Source of the DNA: Flavobacteriales bacterium ALC-1 | Lineage (GTDB): Bacteria > Bacteroidota > Bacteroidia > Flavobacteriales > Flavobacteriaceae | DNA length: 64,000 bases | Reading direction: 5' to 3' | NCBI GenBank assembly: GCA_000171875.1 | Contig: ABHI01000004.1 | Location: 169,501 to 233,500, forward strand | Shown: piece after piece, positions 17,109-24,970 of the stretch | How the letters are laid out: each line of letters opens with the position of its first letter | Position numbering within the stretch: position 1 is the first letter of the stretch | The notes under the pieces: generated by a model | Told to the model about the DNA's origin: nothing | Databases searched by the model: none | What the model saw: only the letters and a program-made list of their open reading frames with translations | Position numbers and translations under genes: made by a program

Positions 17109-18503
17109 ATGCTTACCAAACTAGGTCAAAAATTCACAGATGCATTTACTAAATATATGCCTAGTGCTTATGTATTTGCTTTAATACTTACATTACTCAC
17201 AGCTATATTTGCTATAATCTTTACCGATAGCAAGCCCATAAAAATTCTTGAAGGTTGGTATAATGGATTTTGGGATTTATTGTCTTTTGGCATGCAAATC
17301 GTTTTAATAATCATCACAGCTTATTGTATAGCGCAATCTTCACCTGTCAAAAAAGGAATAGACAAATTAGCAAAACGTATAAAAACTCCAACACAGGTCT
17401 ATTTTATAATTATAGCTCTTGGAGCACTATTGTCTTTAGTAAGTTTTGGTATGGTTGTGATTACAGCTATCTTAGGTCGAGAGTTAGCCTTAAGAATTAA
17501 AGGTATTCACTATCCTTTTTTAGTGGCTTGTGTGTATTTTTCTTTTGGAGGTTGGGTTTGTGGACTCTCTAGCTCAATAGCTTTATTATTAAACACCGAA
17601 AACAACTTTCTCATAGAAAGCGGTGTTCTAAATGATACTATTTCTACAAGTTACAGTTTAGGCTCTACACTAAATATACTTATGATTATTCTGTTTGTTG
17701 TGATTTCTCCAATCATCATTTGGGCATTAATCCCAAAATCTTTTGACGGTAAGGAGCTTAAAGATTTAAAAGCAGATGCTACAGATGAAGAACACTCAGT
17801 AAAAGCTGAAGCACTATCTTACAAATTACCTTTTAGAGCCGTTTCTGATGCTTTAAATAATGCAGGTTGGCTACAAGTTAGCGTAGCTCTTTTAGGCCTT
17901 ACTTACATTGTTTTTCATTTTGCAACAAAGGGTTTTGAGCTCAACTTTAGCATTATGATATTTATATTCCTGATTGTTGGAATGTTATTACATATTACTC
18001 CTATGCGTTATAGTATAGCCATGAAACGTGCAAGCAGCAATATCTCTGGTATTTTGTTTCAATATCCATTTTATGCAGGTATTATGGGCATAATGCTAGC
18101 TTCTGGTTTAGGCGAAAAAATTAGCGATATCTTAGCGTCAATCGCTACACTAGAATCTTATGCATTTATTTCTTACCTCACAGGTGGTATTATTAACTTT
18201 GCTATTCCTTCAGCTGGCGGCGAGTTTGCCGTCATTGGACCGAGCATTATAACTATGGTACAGGAGCTAGGAATCAACCTCTCGCCTACCGAAATCAAAG
18301 CTATGACTGCCAGAGCTTCAATGTCTGTAGCCTATGGAGAAAGTTTAAGCAACTTATTACAGCCGTTTTTTCTGTTAATTGTATTTCCTGTTATGGGAAA
18401 AGGCATTAAAATACAAGCTAGAGATGTGGTTGGCTATTTATTTATTCCTTTTGTTGTACTATTTATTATTCAGGCTTTGATGGTAAGTTATGTACCTCTA
18501 TAA
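17109..18503 (+). CDS. short-chain fatty acid transporter, AtoE family
   Basis: 464-residue polytopic membrane protein with about 11-12 hydrophobic helices. The start MLTKLGQKFTDAFTKYMPSA, the segment FGGWVCGLSSSIALLL and GGIINFAIPSAGGEFAVIGP match the AtoE/short-chain fatty acid transporter family. These carry acetoacetate, butyrate and similar acids into the cell, usually next to CoA-transferase or acyl-CoA genes; none is seen here, so substrate and direction are open. Divergent from the DUF2911 gene across 191 bp. Confidence 0.85.
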   Translation: MLTKLGQKFTDAFTKYMPSAYVFALILTLLTAIFAIIFTDSKPIKILEGWYNGFWDLLSFGMQIVLIIITAYCIAQSSPVKKGIDKLAKRIKTPTQVYFIIIALGALLSLVSFGMVVITAILGRELALRIKGIHYPFLVACVYFSFGGWVCGLSSSIALLLNTENNFLIESGVLNDTISTSYSLGSTLNILMIILFVVISPIIIWALIPKSFDGKELKDLKADATDEEHSVKAEALSYKLPFRAVSDALNNAGWLQVSVALLGLTYIVFHFATKGFELNFSIMIFIFLIVGMLLHITPMRYSIAMKRASSNISGILFQYPFYAGIMGIMLASGLGEKISDILASIATLESYAFISYLTGGIINFAIPSAGGEFAVIGPSIITMVQELGINLSPTEIKAMTARASMSVAYGESLSNLLQPFFLLIVFPVMGKGIKIQARDVVGYLFIPFVVLFIIQALMVSYVPL

Positions 18504-18520
18504 GTAATAGTTTTATAGGT

Positions 18521-18567
18521 ATTTTGTATATCAGTTTAAATATATATAAATATTTGATATACAAAAT
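18521..18567. terminator. AT-rich inverted repeat downstream of the AtoE gene
   Basis: Perfect 13-bp arms ATTTTGTATATCA (18521-18533) and TGATATACAAAAT (18555-18567) around a 21-base AT-rich loop, 18 bp past the stop. Probably a weak or bidirectional transcription terminator; it also marks the left edge of the accessory block. It lacks GC pairs and a clean T tract, so the role is tentative. Confidence 0.45.
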
Positions 18568-18573
18568 GTACAA

Positions 18574-18672
18574 TGCAAAACAAAGCGAACAAACTATATT
18601 TATTGATGTTATGTCCTTTAGGTAAAATTATGTATATATACTTTATTGCATATATTTATGCGTTGTGTTTCA
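18574..18672. repeat. attC-like site A (right half convincing, left half degenerate)
   Basis: The right end ATGCGTTGTGTTTCATTATC carries the GTTGTGT box seen at the ends of sites B and D, and lies 24 bp before the next start codon. The left part (TGCAAAACAAAGCG) only loosely resembles the expected CACAAC box. A small internal hairpin (TTGCATATATTTATGCG) is present. Called by position and right-end similarity to the better sites downstream. Confidence 0.4.
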
Positions 18673-18692
18673 TTATCCGAAACCGCTAACCA

Positions 18693-19456
18693 ATGATAAA
18701 ATTCTTTAGAAAAATTAGACAAAACTTGCTTTCAGAGGGAAAAACTGGAAAGTACTTTAAATATGCTATTGGTGAAATTGTACTTGTTGTTATTGGTATT
18801 CTTATCGCTCTTTCTATTAATAATTGGAATGAGAATAATAAAAATATCAAATCGGAAAATAAATCCCTTGTAGATTTAAAAAAGAGTTTACTGTAAATAT
18901 GAATGAACTTTCACTAATTCAAACAAATAGAGTTAGGAATGACAGTTTATTGCGAGACTATCTGAATCAAATAACTAATTCAGATATTGATTTAGAGGAT
19001 AAGATAAAATTGAATATTCCAGGTGTATATGGTGCACAGTGGAGTACAAAGTCTGCTGTACTTAATGGAATCATTAATTCTGGTGGGCTAGACAAATTTC
19101 AAAACGATTCTCTTAAAATACTTATATCTAATTGGACAATATTGGTTAATAAGTGGGAAAAGAGAGAATCCTATCTACATCCAATTGTTCTTAATCAAAG
19201 AGAATATCTCTCAAACAAAAGTTTTCGGGGAATTCCAAAGAAAGGTGAATTTTGGAATAATTACTTTCCAAATCATAATAAAAGTCAAATAATAGCTCAA
19301 AGGCGAAATTTTGTAAATAAACTTGAGTTCCACAACCATATAGCCAATTTAATAGCTGAATTATGGATTCAACAATCTTTCTATAACGAAATAGAACTTG
19401 AATACAATAAATTGATGAGGCTTTTAGATAAAGAAATGAAGTCAAGAAATTTGTAA
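18693..19456 (+). pseudogene. DUF6090-type membrane-anchored protein with one frameshift
   Basis: The 5' part (18693-18896) encodes MIKFFRKIRQNLLSEGKTGK, a juxtamembrane segment and one helix (IGEIVLVVIGILIALSINNW), the signature of DUF6090 proteins of Bacteroidota. The frame stops at 18894-18896, but loss of one A from the A-run at 18878-18883 explains it: restoring it gives LKKEFTVNMNEL, which flows into the 185-residue frame at 18899-19456 with the helical soluble domain expected for the family. So this is one gene with a homopolymer frameshift, either a recent lesion, phase variation or a base-calling error. It is the first gene of the cassette-like block, between sites A and B. Function of the family unknown. 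Confidence 0.75.
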
Positions 19457-19467
19457 TAATAACGAAA

Positions 19468-19603
19468 GCACAACAACGTGTATATTTAATTGCTTTAGCA
19501 AGTGCCAACTTGGAAAATTCCTTCGGAATTTTCTCGCGTTCGTTTTTGTTTACTAAATTAGTTGCTGAAACACGCAACTAACCATACTCATTAGACGTTG
19601 TGC
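19468..19603. repeat. attC-like site B
   Basis: 136-bp imperfect palindrome. The outer boxes GCACAAC (19468-19474) and GTTGTGC (19597-19603) are exact inverse complements and differ at one position from the integron R-box consensus RYYYAAC/GTTRRRY. After an unpaired stretch, a second arm pair (TGTATATTTAATTGC with GCAACTAACCATACTCA) matches at most positions with two extra bases on one side. The centre contains the hairpin GAAAATTCC-TTC-GGAATTTTC (19513-19533). The site starts 12 bp after one gene and ends 33 bp before the next. Confidence 0.65.
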
Positions 19604-19635
19604 TTAATTAAACTCGATTGAGATAATTCATAAGA

Positions 19636-20487
19636 ATGAATCGTGAAATAATAGATATAAATGATTACACAATCTTGTTGGAAGAGGCATCTAACGAAAA
19701 TAATCTAATAGATTCATGTTTTTTTGACGAGCCTGTAATAGCTATCGCCTTTTATGGTGCAGGTGATGTTGGTCTAAACGTAAAATTTGATGGAAAAACC
19801 AAAGAGTTCCATCACACCAAAGGTATGGTACTATCATTTTATGCGGATAATATGGTAGAGTTTGAACATCATGTTTCCAAACTAAAATCGTTGCAATGTC
19901 TAGTAATCGCTACAACAATAAGAAACATAGACAAATTGCCTCATGGTGAAGGTCAATTCTTGGAACAATTTTTATATCAATTAATTCATCCAAAAGACCA
20001 TTATGTTGAAGGTCCTGTATTTAATATGAGCCCAGAAATGTTTCAATTAGTTGAACAGTTCTTCAGCAATACTTACGAAGGTGAGATTAAAATGATGTTT
20101 TATAAAAGCCATATCACAGCCTTACTTTCTCATTATTTTGGACAATTGGCAAAACAACAAAGCACAAAACTTGATACTTCGCAAATAGAAAAAATCAATC
20201 TTGCTCAAGAAATTTTATTATCCGATTTAGAAAATCCTCCTTCCTTAACAGAATTAGCCAACAGAATTGGCACCAACACTAATAAGCTTAAAATAGAATT
20301 TAAAGCACAGTTTGGCGTCCCTGTTTTTAAATACTTACAAAACGAACGTTTAAAAAAAGCTTACAGTTTAATTAAAAACGAACAAAAAACAATTCAAGAA
20401 GCCTCTTGGGCTGTAGGTTACGACAGTTTGGGTTCTTTCTCTAACGCTTTTGAAAAAAAGTTTGGCTACAGACCTAGCCAAGTGTAA
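19636..20487 (+). CDS. AraC-family transcriptional regulator
   Basis: 283 residues. The C-terminal 100 residues form the AraC double helix-turn-helix: SLTELANRIGTNTNKLKIEF for the first HTH and AVGYDSLGSFSNAFEKKFGY for the second, with the typical ending RPSQV. The N-terminal half is a cupin-like ligand-sensing region without a recognisable motif. It is the first gene of a four-gene same-strand run (regulator, two small membrane proteins, NmrA-type reductase) enclosed by sites B and C, which suggests that it controls these genes. Ligand unknown. Confidence 0.88.
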   Translation: MNREIIDINDYTILLEEASNENNLIDSCFFDEPVIAIAFYGAGDVGLNVKFDGKTKEFHHTKGMVLSFYADNMVEFEHHVSKLKSLQCLVIATTIRNIDKLPHGEGQFLEQFLYQLIHPKDHYVEGPVFNMSPEMFQLVEQFFSNTYEGEIKMMFYKSHITALLSHYFGQLAKQQSTKLDTSQIEKINLAQEILLSDLENPPSLTELANRIGTNTNKLKIEFKAQFGVPVFKYLQNERLKKAYSLIKNEQKTIQEASWAVGYDSLGSFSNAFEKKFGYRPSQV

Positions 20488-20578
20488 AATTCTTTTCGAA
20501 TAAATCATAATTCTTTCTGAATAAGTCGCTGGAAGACAGCTACTATAGATTTGTATCATAATTTAAAAACTAAAGATT

Positions 20579-20974
20579 ATGATCAGTAAAAATTTATTTA
20601 GCATTGTATGTGGTATACTCGTTTGGATTTTAGGAGTTAGCTTTTACCTCTTATCATTTTATGTTCCCATTTTAGAAAATCCGGAACTACAATCTAATAT
20701 CGCATTGGCTTTAGGTATCATACCTAGCGCATGTATAGGAACATATCTGTTCTATACAAAAAGTCACATAAAACCATCTCAATTAGGGCTTACATTCGTT
20801 ATGGTGGCTACGCTTCTAGATGTAATAATCACAGTTCCAGTATTTATAATTCCAAATGGTGGAAGCTATTCAAAATTTTTCGGGGCCCCAATGTTTTACA
20901 CAATTGTAGTTGAGTTTTACTTCATTGTATTCTATTTAGGAAATCATTTAACCAATAAAAAAATCAAAGCATGA
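20579..20974 (+). CDS. small four-helix membrane protein (possibly DUF5367)
   Basis: 131 residues with four hydrophobic helices (about 7-27, 40-57, 69-92, 102-121). Segments such as GIIPSACIGTYLFY and LLDVIITVPVFII resemble a small family of integral membrane proteins of unknown function that I believe is DUF5367. The gene overlaps the next one by 4 bp (ATGA), so the two are translationally coupled. Confidence 0.7.
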   Translation: MISKNLFSIVCGILVWILGVSFYLLSFYVPILENPELQSNIALALGIIPSACIGTYLFYTKSHIKPSQLGLTFVMVATLLDVIITVPVFIIPNGGSYSKFFGAPMFYTIVVEFYFIVFYLGNHLTNKKIKA

Positions 20975-21456
20975 AAACTATTGTTTTTTTTATTACGGTT
21001 TTATTGAATGCACTTTCTACAGGTTTTTTCTTTGCTTGGTCTGTTTCAATCATATTGGGAACAAAAAAAGTAGGTCATTTAACATATTTAGAAACCATGC
21101 AGAGCATTAATAGAGAAATCTTGAATCCATTGTTCTTCATTGTGTTCTTTGGAAGCTTAATTGCATTGGGAATAACTACTTATTTACAGTTCAATAACAA
21201 AGCTGTATTTGTGTTAGTGTTGGCATCAACAATCATTTATCTAATTGGCACTTTTGGAGTTACAGCTTTTGGAAATGTTCCCTTAAACAATGAACTAGAG
21301 GCATTAACCATTACCAACCTTAAAGCAATAGAGCTAAAGAATTTTAGAATCTATTATGAAAGTGCATGGAATCATTACCATGGTATTAGAACCATTTCAA
21401 GCATGGTTTCATTCATTCTATTACTTATATCAACATTTATTCAAAAAACATTTTAA
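20971..21456 (+). CDS. DUF1772 (anthrone oxygenase-like) membrane protein
   Basis: 161 residues, four hydrophobic helices. The N-terminal LNALSTGFFFAWSVSII and the later GTFGVTAFGNVPLNNELEAL are the conserved segments of DUF1772, whose fungal members include anthrone oxygenases. In bacteria the role is unproven. ATGA overlap with the preceding gene and an 11-bp gap to the NmrA gene support a single transcript. Confidence 0.8.
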   Translation: MKTIVFFITVLLNALSTGFFFAWSVSIILGTKKVGHLTYLETMQSINREILNPLFFIVFFGSLIALGITTYLQFNNKAVFVLVLASTIIYLIGTFGVTAFGNVPLNNELEALTITNLKAIELKNFRIYYESAWNHYHGIRTISSMVSFILLLISTFIQKTF

Positions 21457-21467
21457 AACAATTCATT

Positions 21468-22304
21468 ATGAAAACAAACATTTTAGTAATCGGAGGAACT
21501 GGAAAAACTGGTCGCCGAGTAGTAGAGCAATTACAAAACAAAGGAATTGAGCCAAGAATTGGTTCAAGAAATTCATCACCAAGCTTTGATTGGGATAATA
21601 AAGAAACATGGATAGAAACCTTAAGCGGCATCGAAAAAATGTATGTTACGTATTATCCTGACCTAGCGGTTCCTGGAGCTAAAGAAGCCATAGAGAGTTT
21701 AACTCATTTAGCTATAGAATTAGGAGTAAAAAAAATGGTTTTACTTTCAGGAAAAGGTGAAACCGAAGCAGAAGCCTGTGAAAAAATTGTGATGAATTCT
21801 GGTATAAATTACACAATCGTTCGAGCCTCGTGGTTTAACCAAAATTGGAGCGAAAGCTTCTTTTTAGACCCTATTATTTCAGGAGAAGTGGCATTACCAA
21901 TGTCTGATGTATTAATCCCGTTTGTAGACGCTAATGATATTGCAGAGGTTGCTGCTACTGTATTACTAGACGATACGTATAATGGTAAAACTATTGAGGT
22001 AACTGGTCCAGAATTAATCACGTTTAAAGATATTGTGAATATCATTTCAAGGACTAGCAACAGAAAATTAAACTTCTATGACATCACATTAGAACAGTAT
22101 ATTGATGGTATGAAGCAAATGCAAATACCTAATGATATTGTTTGGTTAATCGAGTATTTATTTAGTCATGTTTTAACTAATCCAAAGAATCAACTGGTAG
22201 TTAATGATATTGAACGAGTTCTAGGCAGAAAAGCGAAAACATTTCTAGAATATGCACAAGAAACCGCTGAAAATGGGATTTGGAGTCAAGTTGAAGTCCA
22301 ATAA
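21468..22304 (+). CDS. NmrA-type NAD(P)-binding oxidoreductase
   Basis: 278 residues. A Rossmann nucleotide-binding motif is at the very N-terminus (ILVIGGTGKTGRRVVEQL), followed by the NmrA-like pattern VLLSGKGETEAE, TIVRASWFNQNW and the ending-domain segment FVDANDIAEVAATVLLDD. The classical YxxxK of active short-chain dehydrogenases is not evident, as is usual in the NmrA/quinone-oxidoreductase-like branch, which sense redox state or reduce quinones. Fourth gene of the AraC-headed run; its stop lies 6 bp before site C. Confidence 0.85.
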   Translation: MKTNILVIGGTGKTGRRVVEQLQNKGIEPRIGSRNSSPSFDWDNKETWIETLSGIEKMYVTYYPDLAVPGAKEAIESLTHLAIELGVKKMVLLSGKGETEAEACEKIVMNSGINYTIVRASWFNQNWSESFFLDPIISGEVALPMSDVLIPFVDANDIAEVAATVLLDDTYNGKTIEVTGPELITFKDIVNIISRTSNRKLNFYDITLEQYIDGMKQMQIPNDIVWLIEYLFSHVLTNPKNQLVVNDIERVLGRKAKTFLEYAQETAENGIWSQVEVQ

Positions 22305-22308
22305 CTAT

Positions 22309-22450
22309 TGCCAACAATGTGTATAAGTAATAGCGATTTGAATCTTAATTCAAGTCGCTATTCTTTTTTTATTTTGTAATTTACTTTCCGTAAAGTATAG
22401 TATATAAGCTTGCTACTACTCATACACAACAACGTTGTAGCACATTTGTA
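22309..22450. repeat. attC-like site C
   Basis: Imperfect palindrome whose arms TGTGTATAAGTAATAGC (left) and GCTACTACTCATACACA (right) pair at 15 of 17 positions by eye. The outer boxes are TGCCAAC on the left and GTTGTAGCA on the right, more diverged than at sites B and D. The central part is different from B and D: it holds a strong terminator hairpin (22329-22371). Starts 5 bp after the NmrA gene, ends 14 bp before the next. Confidence 0.6.
22329..22371 (+). terminator. rho-independent terminator inside site C
   Basis: AATAGCGATTTGAA pairs with TTCAAGTCGCTATT (22349-22362) around a 6-base loop with one mismatch/wobble, followed by CTTTTTTT. It ends the AraC-DUF-DUF1772-NmrA transcript. 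Confidence 0.85.
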
Positions 22451-22463
22451 AGAAGAAAGAATT

Positions 22464-23093
22464 ATGTTAAACCCAAAAGGAATATTAAAATTTCTTCCCA
22501 CTATTGGCATATTACTTTTTATAGGTATTTACATTTATGCATCTAAATTATATCCTGGAGGTTCACAGGCAGACCATAACTCGGTAGGATTTGATTGGTC
22601 TAACAATTACTGGTGTAACTTAATGCTAGACGATGGTTTGAACGGAATAAAAAATAAAGCACAACCAGTGGCAATTACAGGAATAATTATTCTTTGTAGC
22701 AGTATGATTATTTTTTTCTTTCAATTTGCAAACTACTTTGAAGAACATAGAATTTGGAAAATGACGATTAAAATCTCTGGTGCTTTGGCAATTATATCTG
22801 CCCCTTTCATATTTTCTGAATTTCATGATATTATGACTACCGTTTTGAGTGTATCTGGCACAGTGGTAATAATCGGAATGATTCGAGCACTGCACAATAG
22901 GCAATTGACTTTCTTGAAGGTAATGGGAATATGTTGTATTCTGGTAATTGCGTTAAATAACTTTTTTTACTACAATGAAGATCTAATTAAATACGGTCCT
23001 TTGATTCAAAAAAGTGCTTTCATTCTGATACTTTCTTGGACAATGGGTCTTAATTTTATAATGAATAGAAATAACGTGCCACAACAACGTTGA
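22464..23093 (+). CDS. six-helix membrane protein of unknown function
   Basis: 209 residues with about six hydrophobic helices. The N-terminal region contains ASKLYPGGSQADHNSVGFDW and NYWCNLM, a pattern seen in small Bacteroidota membrane proteins near the DUF998 type, but I cannot assign it firmly. The last codons (VPQQR stop) are formed by the left box of site D, i.e. the gene runs into the repeat. Lone gene between sites C and D. Confidence 0.75.
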   Translation: MLNPKGILKFLPTIGILLFIGIYIYASKLYPGGSQADHNSVGFDWSNNYWCNLMLDDGLNGIKNKAQPVAITGIIILCSSMIIFFFQFANYFEEHRIWKMTIKISGALAIISAPFIFSEFHDIMTTVLSVSGTVVIIGMIRALHNRQLTFLKVMGICCILVIALNNFFYYNEDLIKYGPLIQKSAFILILSWTMGLNFIMNRNNVPQQR

Positions 23094-23218
23094 TATGTAA
23101 TTGTTTTGGTCGTTGTTTATTTGGAAAATTCCTTCGGAATTTTCTCTGGCACGTTTTTGTTTACTAAATTAGTTGCATAACCACGTAACTAACCATACAC
23201 ATGACCGTTGTGTGTTAT
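23078..23218. repeat. attC-like site D
   Basis: Left box GCCACAAC (23078-23085), right box GTTGTGTG (23207-23214), inner arms around ATATGTAATTG and CGTAACTAACCATAC, and the same central hairpin GAAAATTCC-TTC-GGAATTTTC (23124-23144) as site B. From the hairpin to the right box it is largely identical to site B (for example GTTTTTGTTTACTAAATTAG is shared). It overlaps the last 16 bases of the upstream gene and ends 33 bp before the next start. Confidence 0.65.
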
Positions 23219-23246
23219 ACCTAAAAACATTCTGAATAAATCGAAT

Positions 23247-23750
23247 ATGTCTATAAATACAAAAGCAGATAATACGCTTATCAAAATTCAAAACTTTGAC
23301 TTTTTAATAGGAAAATGGAATGTACTAAACAAAAAACTTAAAGAGCGACTCAAAGACTGTAATGAATGGATTGAATTTCCTGCTAAAATGGAGACAAAAC
23401 CATTTCTTAATGGATTGGGATTAATGGACGAAATGAAATCATCTCATTATGGAGACAACTTCATAGGGTTTAGTATCAGAATGGTTAACCCAAAAACAAA
23501 TATTTGGACAATTTATTGGGCTGACACATCAAGTCCCGAAAACTATTTAAAAGAACAAGTGACTGGAGAATTTAAAAATGGAATTGGAGAGTTCTATGGT
23601 AAAGAACTATATCTAGGAAAAGAATATAAATTAAGATTTACTTGGAAAAAGCAATCTGAAAATACTGCGCTTTGGGAACAAGCCTATTTTGATGAAAAAG
23701 CAAAAGAGTGGGAAACTAATTGGACAATGGAATTTACAAGAAAAAATTAA
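23247..23750 (+). CDS. small soluble protein, DUF1579/lipocalin-like
   Basis: 167 residues from the ATG at 23247; an upstream TTG at 23208 in the same frame lies inside site D and is rejected as start. No signal peptide. The layout FDFLIGKWNVLNK ... NGLGLMDEM ... NPKTNIWTIYWAD ... WEQAYFDEKAKEWETNWTMEF is that of single-domain beta-barrel proteins (DUF1579-like) that measure or bind small molecules; ligand unknown. Lone gene between sites D and E. Confidence 0.72.
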   Translation: MSINTKADNTLIKIQNFDFLIGKWNVLNKKLKERLKDCNEWIEFPAKMETKPFLNGLGLMDEMKSSHYGDNFIGFSIRMVNPKTNIWTIYWADTSSPENYLKEQVTGEFKNGIGEFYGKELYLGKEYKLRFTWKKQSENTALWEQAYFDEKAKEWETNWTMEFTRKN

Positions 23751-23760
23751 AGATAAGTAA

Positions 23761-23873
23761 CACACACAACAACGTATATATTTTATTACGGCAGATTCTA
23801 CTCTCAAAAATCCTTGCTACTGAACTTTTGGTTTGTTTTCTTTCGCTATCTTAGTTGATATCTTAAGCACATT
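23761..23873. repeat. attC-like site E (left half only)
   Basis: The left end ACACAACAACGTATATAT repeats the start of site B (CACAACAACGTGTATAT) 10 bp after the preceding stop. The right end (TTAGTTGATATCTTAAGCAC) has lost or never had a GTTGTG box, so the palindrome is incomplete. The next ATG follows directly. Confidence 0.45.
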
Positions 23874-24434
23874 ATGAGCATCATTAAAAACATAAGAGAG
23901 CAAAACGGTTACACACAAGCTGAGTTAGCCAAACAAACTGGTTTATCCTTGAGAACAATTCAACGTTTAGAATCTAGTAATAAAGAACCTAAAGGCTATA
24001 CTTTAAAAATGCTATCCGAAGTTTTTGACATGGAGCCTTTGTTGCTTCAAGAAAAATTTCAAAACATTGAAAAATCTCAAAATTCTGAAAAAACGTCTAT
24101 TCAGCTTTTAAATTTATCTATATTATCATTTATAGGTATTCCGTTTGGTAATCTTATTTTTCCTTTTATACTCTGGAGAAAAAACAGAAAATCAAAATTA
24201 GTAGATGAAGTAGGAAGACGTATAATTAATTTTCAAATTATTTGGTGGATTATCTTTTCTATGTTATTGTGTATCTCACCTTTTATTAGCCGTAAGTTTT
24301 TATCCAACACACAAATAATACTGTATGTTTTGTTTGTAGGCTATGCCTTTAATGTGGTTATCGTTTTTATCACAGCAATGAAATTGAGACGTAATGATTT
24401 TAATTTTCTAAAGACATCTCTTCGTCTCTTATAA
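23874..24434 (+). CDS. XRE-family HTH protein with membrane domain
   Basis: 186 residues. Residues 1-60 are a Cro/CI-type helix-turn-helix (IREQNGYTQAELAKQTGLSL, RTIQRLES, KMLSEVFDM). The C-terminal part (about 80-180) contains three to four hydrophobic helices resembling DUF4870-like domains. Proteins of this architecture couple DNA binding to the membrane; targets unknown. It is the last gene of the block, with no repeat behind it. Confidence 0.82.
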   Translation: MSIIKNIREQNGYTQAELAKQTGLSLRTIQRLESSNKEPKGYTLKMLSEVFDMEPLLLQEKFQNIEKSQNSEKTSIQLLNLSILSFIGIPFGNLIFPFILWRKNRKSKLVDEVGRRIINFQIIWWIIFSMLLCISPFISRKFLSNTQIILYVLFVGYAFNVVIVFITAMKLRRNDFNFLKTSLRLL

Positions 24435-24538
24435 GATAAAAACTATCAAATTGTCGTAAAATTGGCGGTATTATAAAGCGTCTTAAATCACCTCAATGTA
24501 TTTATTTAGTAGTAATCAATTAATACAATTACTTTATT

Positions 24539-24922
24539 ATGAAAACTAAATACATTATTCTTATCGTTCTTTTTACAGGTTTAATGTTAAGCTGTGGCTC
24601 TACTAAAACAGCTATCAATCCAGATGATAAATTTTTAGGAGACTGGAGTCTTATTGCTCAGTCAACACCTCAAGGAGATGTTCCAATAACCATGACCATT
24701 ACTAAGAATAAAGTAGGAGGATTTGCAGGTTCGCTTAGCTCAATGATGGGTGATTTTGCTATGAGAAACCTCATTTTAAAAGCTGGAGTTATCTCTTGTG
24801 ACTTTGATGTTCAGGGAGCCATTTTTGAATTTAAAGGAGTGTTCTCTAACGACGAATTTAAAGGAGAAACATTAGGTCCAGGTCAGAGCTACATCACCAA
24901 TGGTAAAAGAAAAGTAGACTAA
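24539..24922 (+). CDS. small lipoprotein of unknown function
   Basis: 127 residues. Lipoprotein signal with lipobox LMLSC (Cys19) followed by GSTKTA. The mature part is a small beta-rich domain (FLGDWSLIAQ, PITMTITKNKVGGFAGSLSS, GAIFEFKGVFSNDEFKGE) reminiscent of lipocalin-like proteins. Found between the XRE gene and a pair of aspartyl proteases, 48 bp upstream of the first. Role unknown. Confidence 0.72.
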   Translation: MKTKYIILIVLFTGLMLSCGSTKTAINPDDKFLGDWSLIAQSTPQGDVPITMTITKNKVGGFAGSLSSMMGDFAMRNLILKAGVISCDFDVQGAIFEFKGVFSNDEFKGETLGPGQSYITNGKRKVD

Positions 24923-24970
24923 AAGCCTTCTTTATAATTCAAATTTTCATCACATCAAAATCATACAATC

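Noticed and set aside
19191..19577. 128-codon minus-strand frame covering site B and the DUF6090 3' part
   Set aside because: Runs through the palindromic repeat and antisense to a real gene; no protein features.
23208..23246. TTG start of the DUF1579-like gene
   Set aside because: Lies inside site D; the ATG at 23247 gives a sensible protein.
18504..24538. Integrase or transposase gene in the cassette-like block
   Set aside because: Searched all frames for tyrosine recombinase (R..HxxR..Y) or DDE motifs by eye; none seen.
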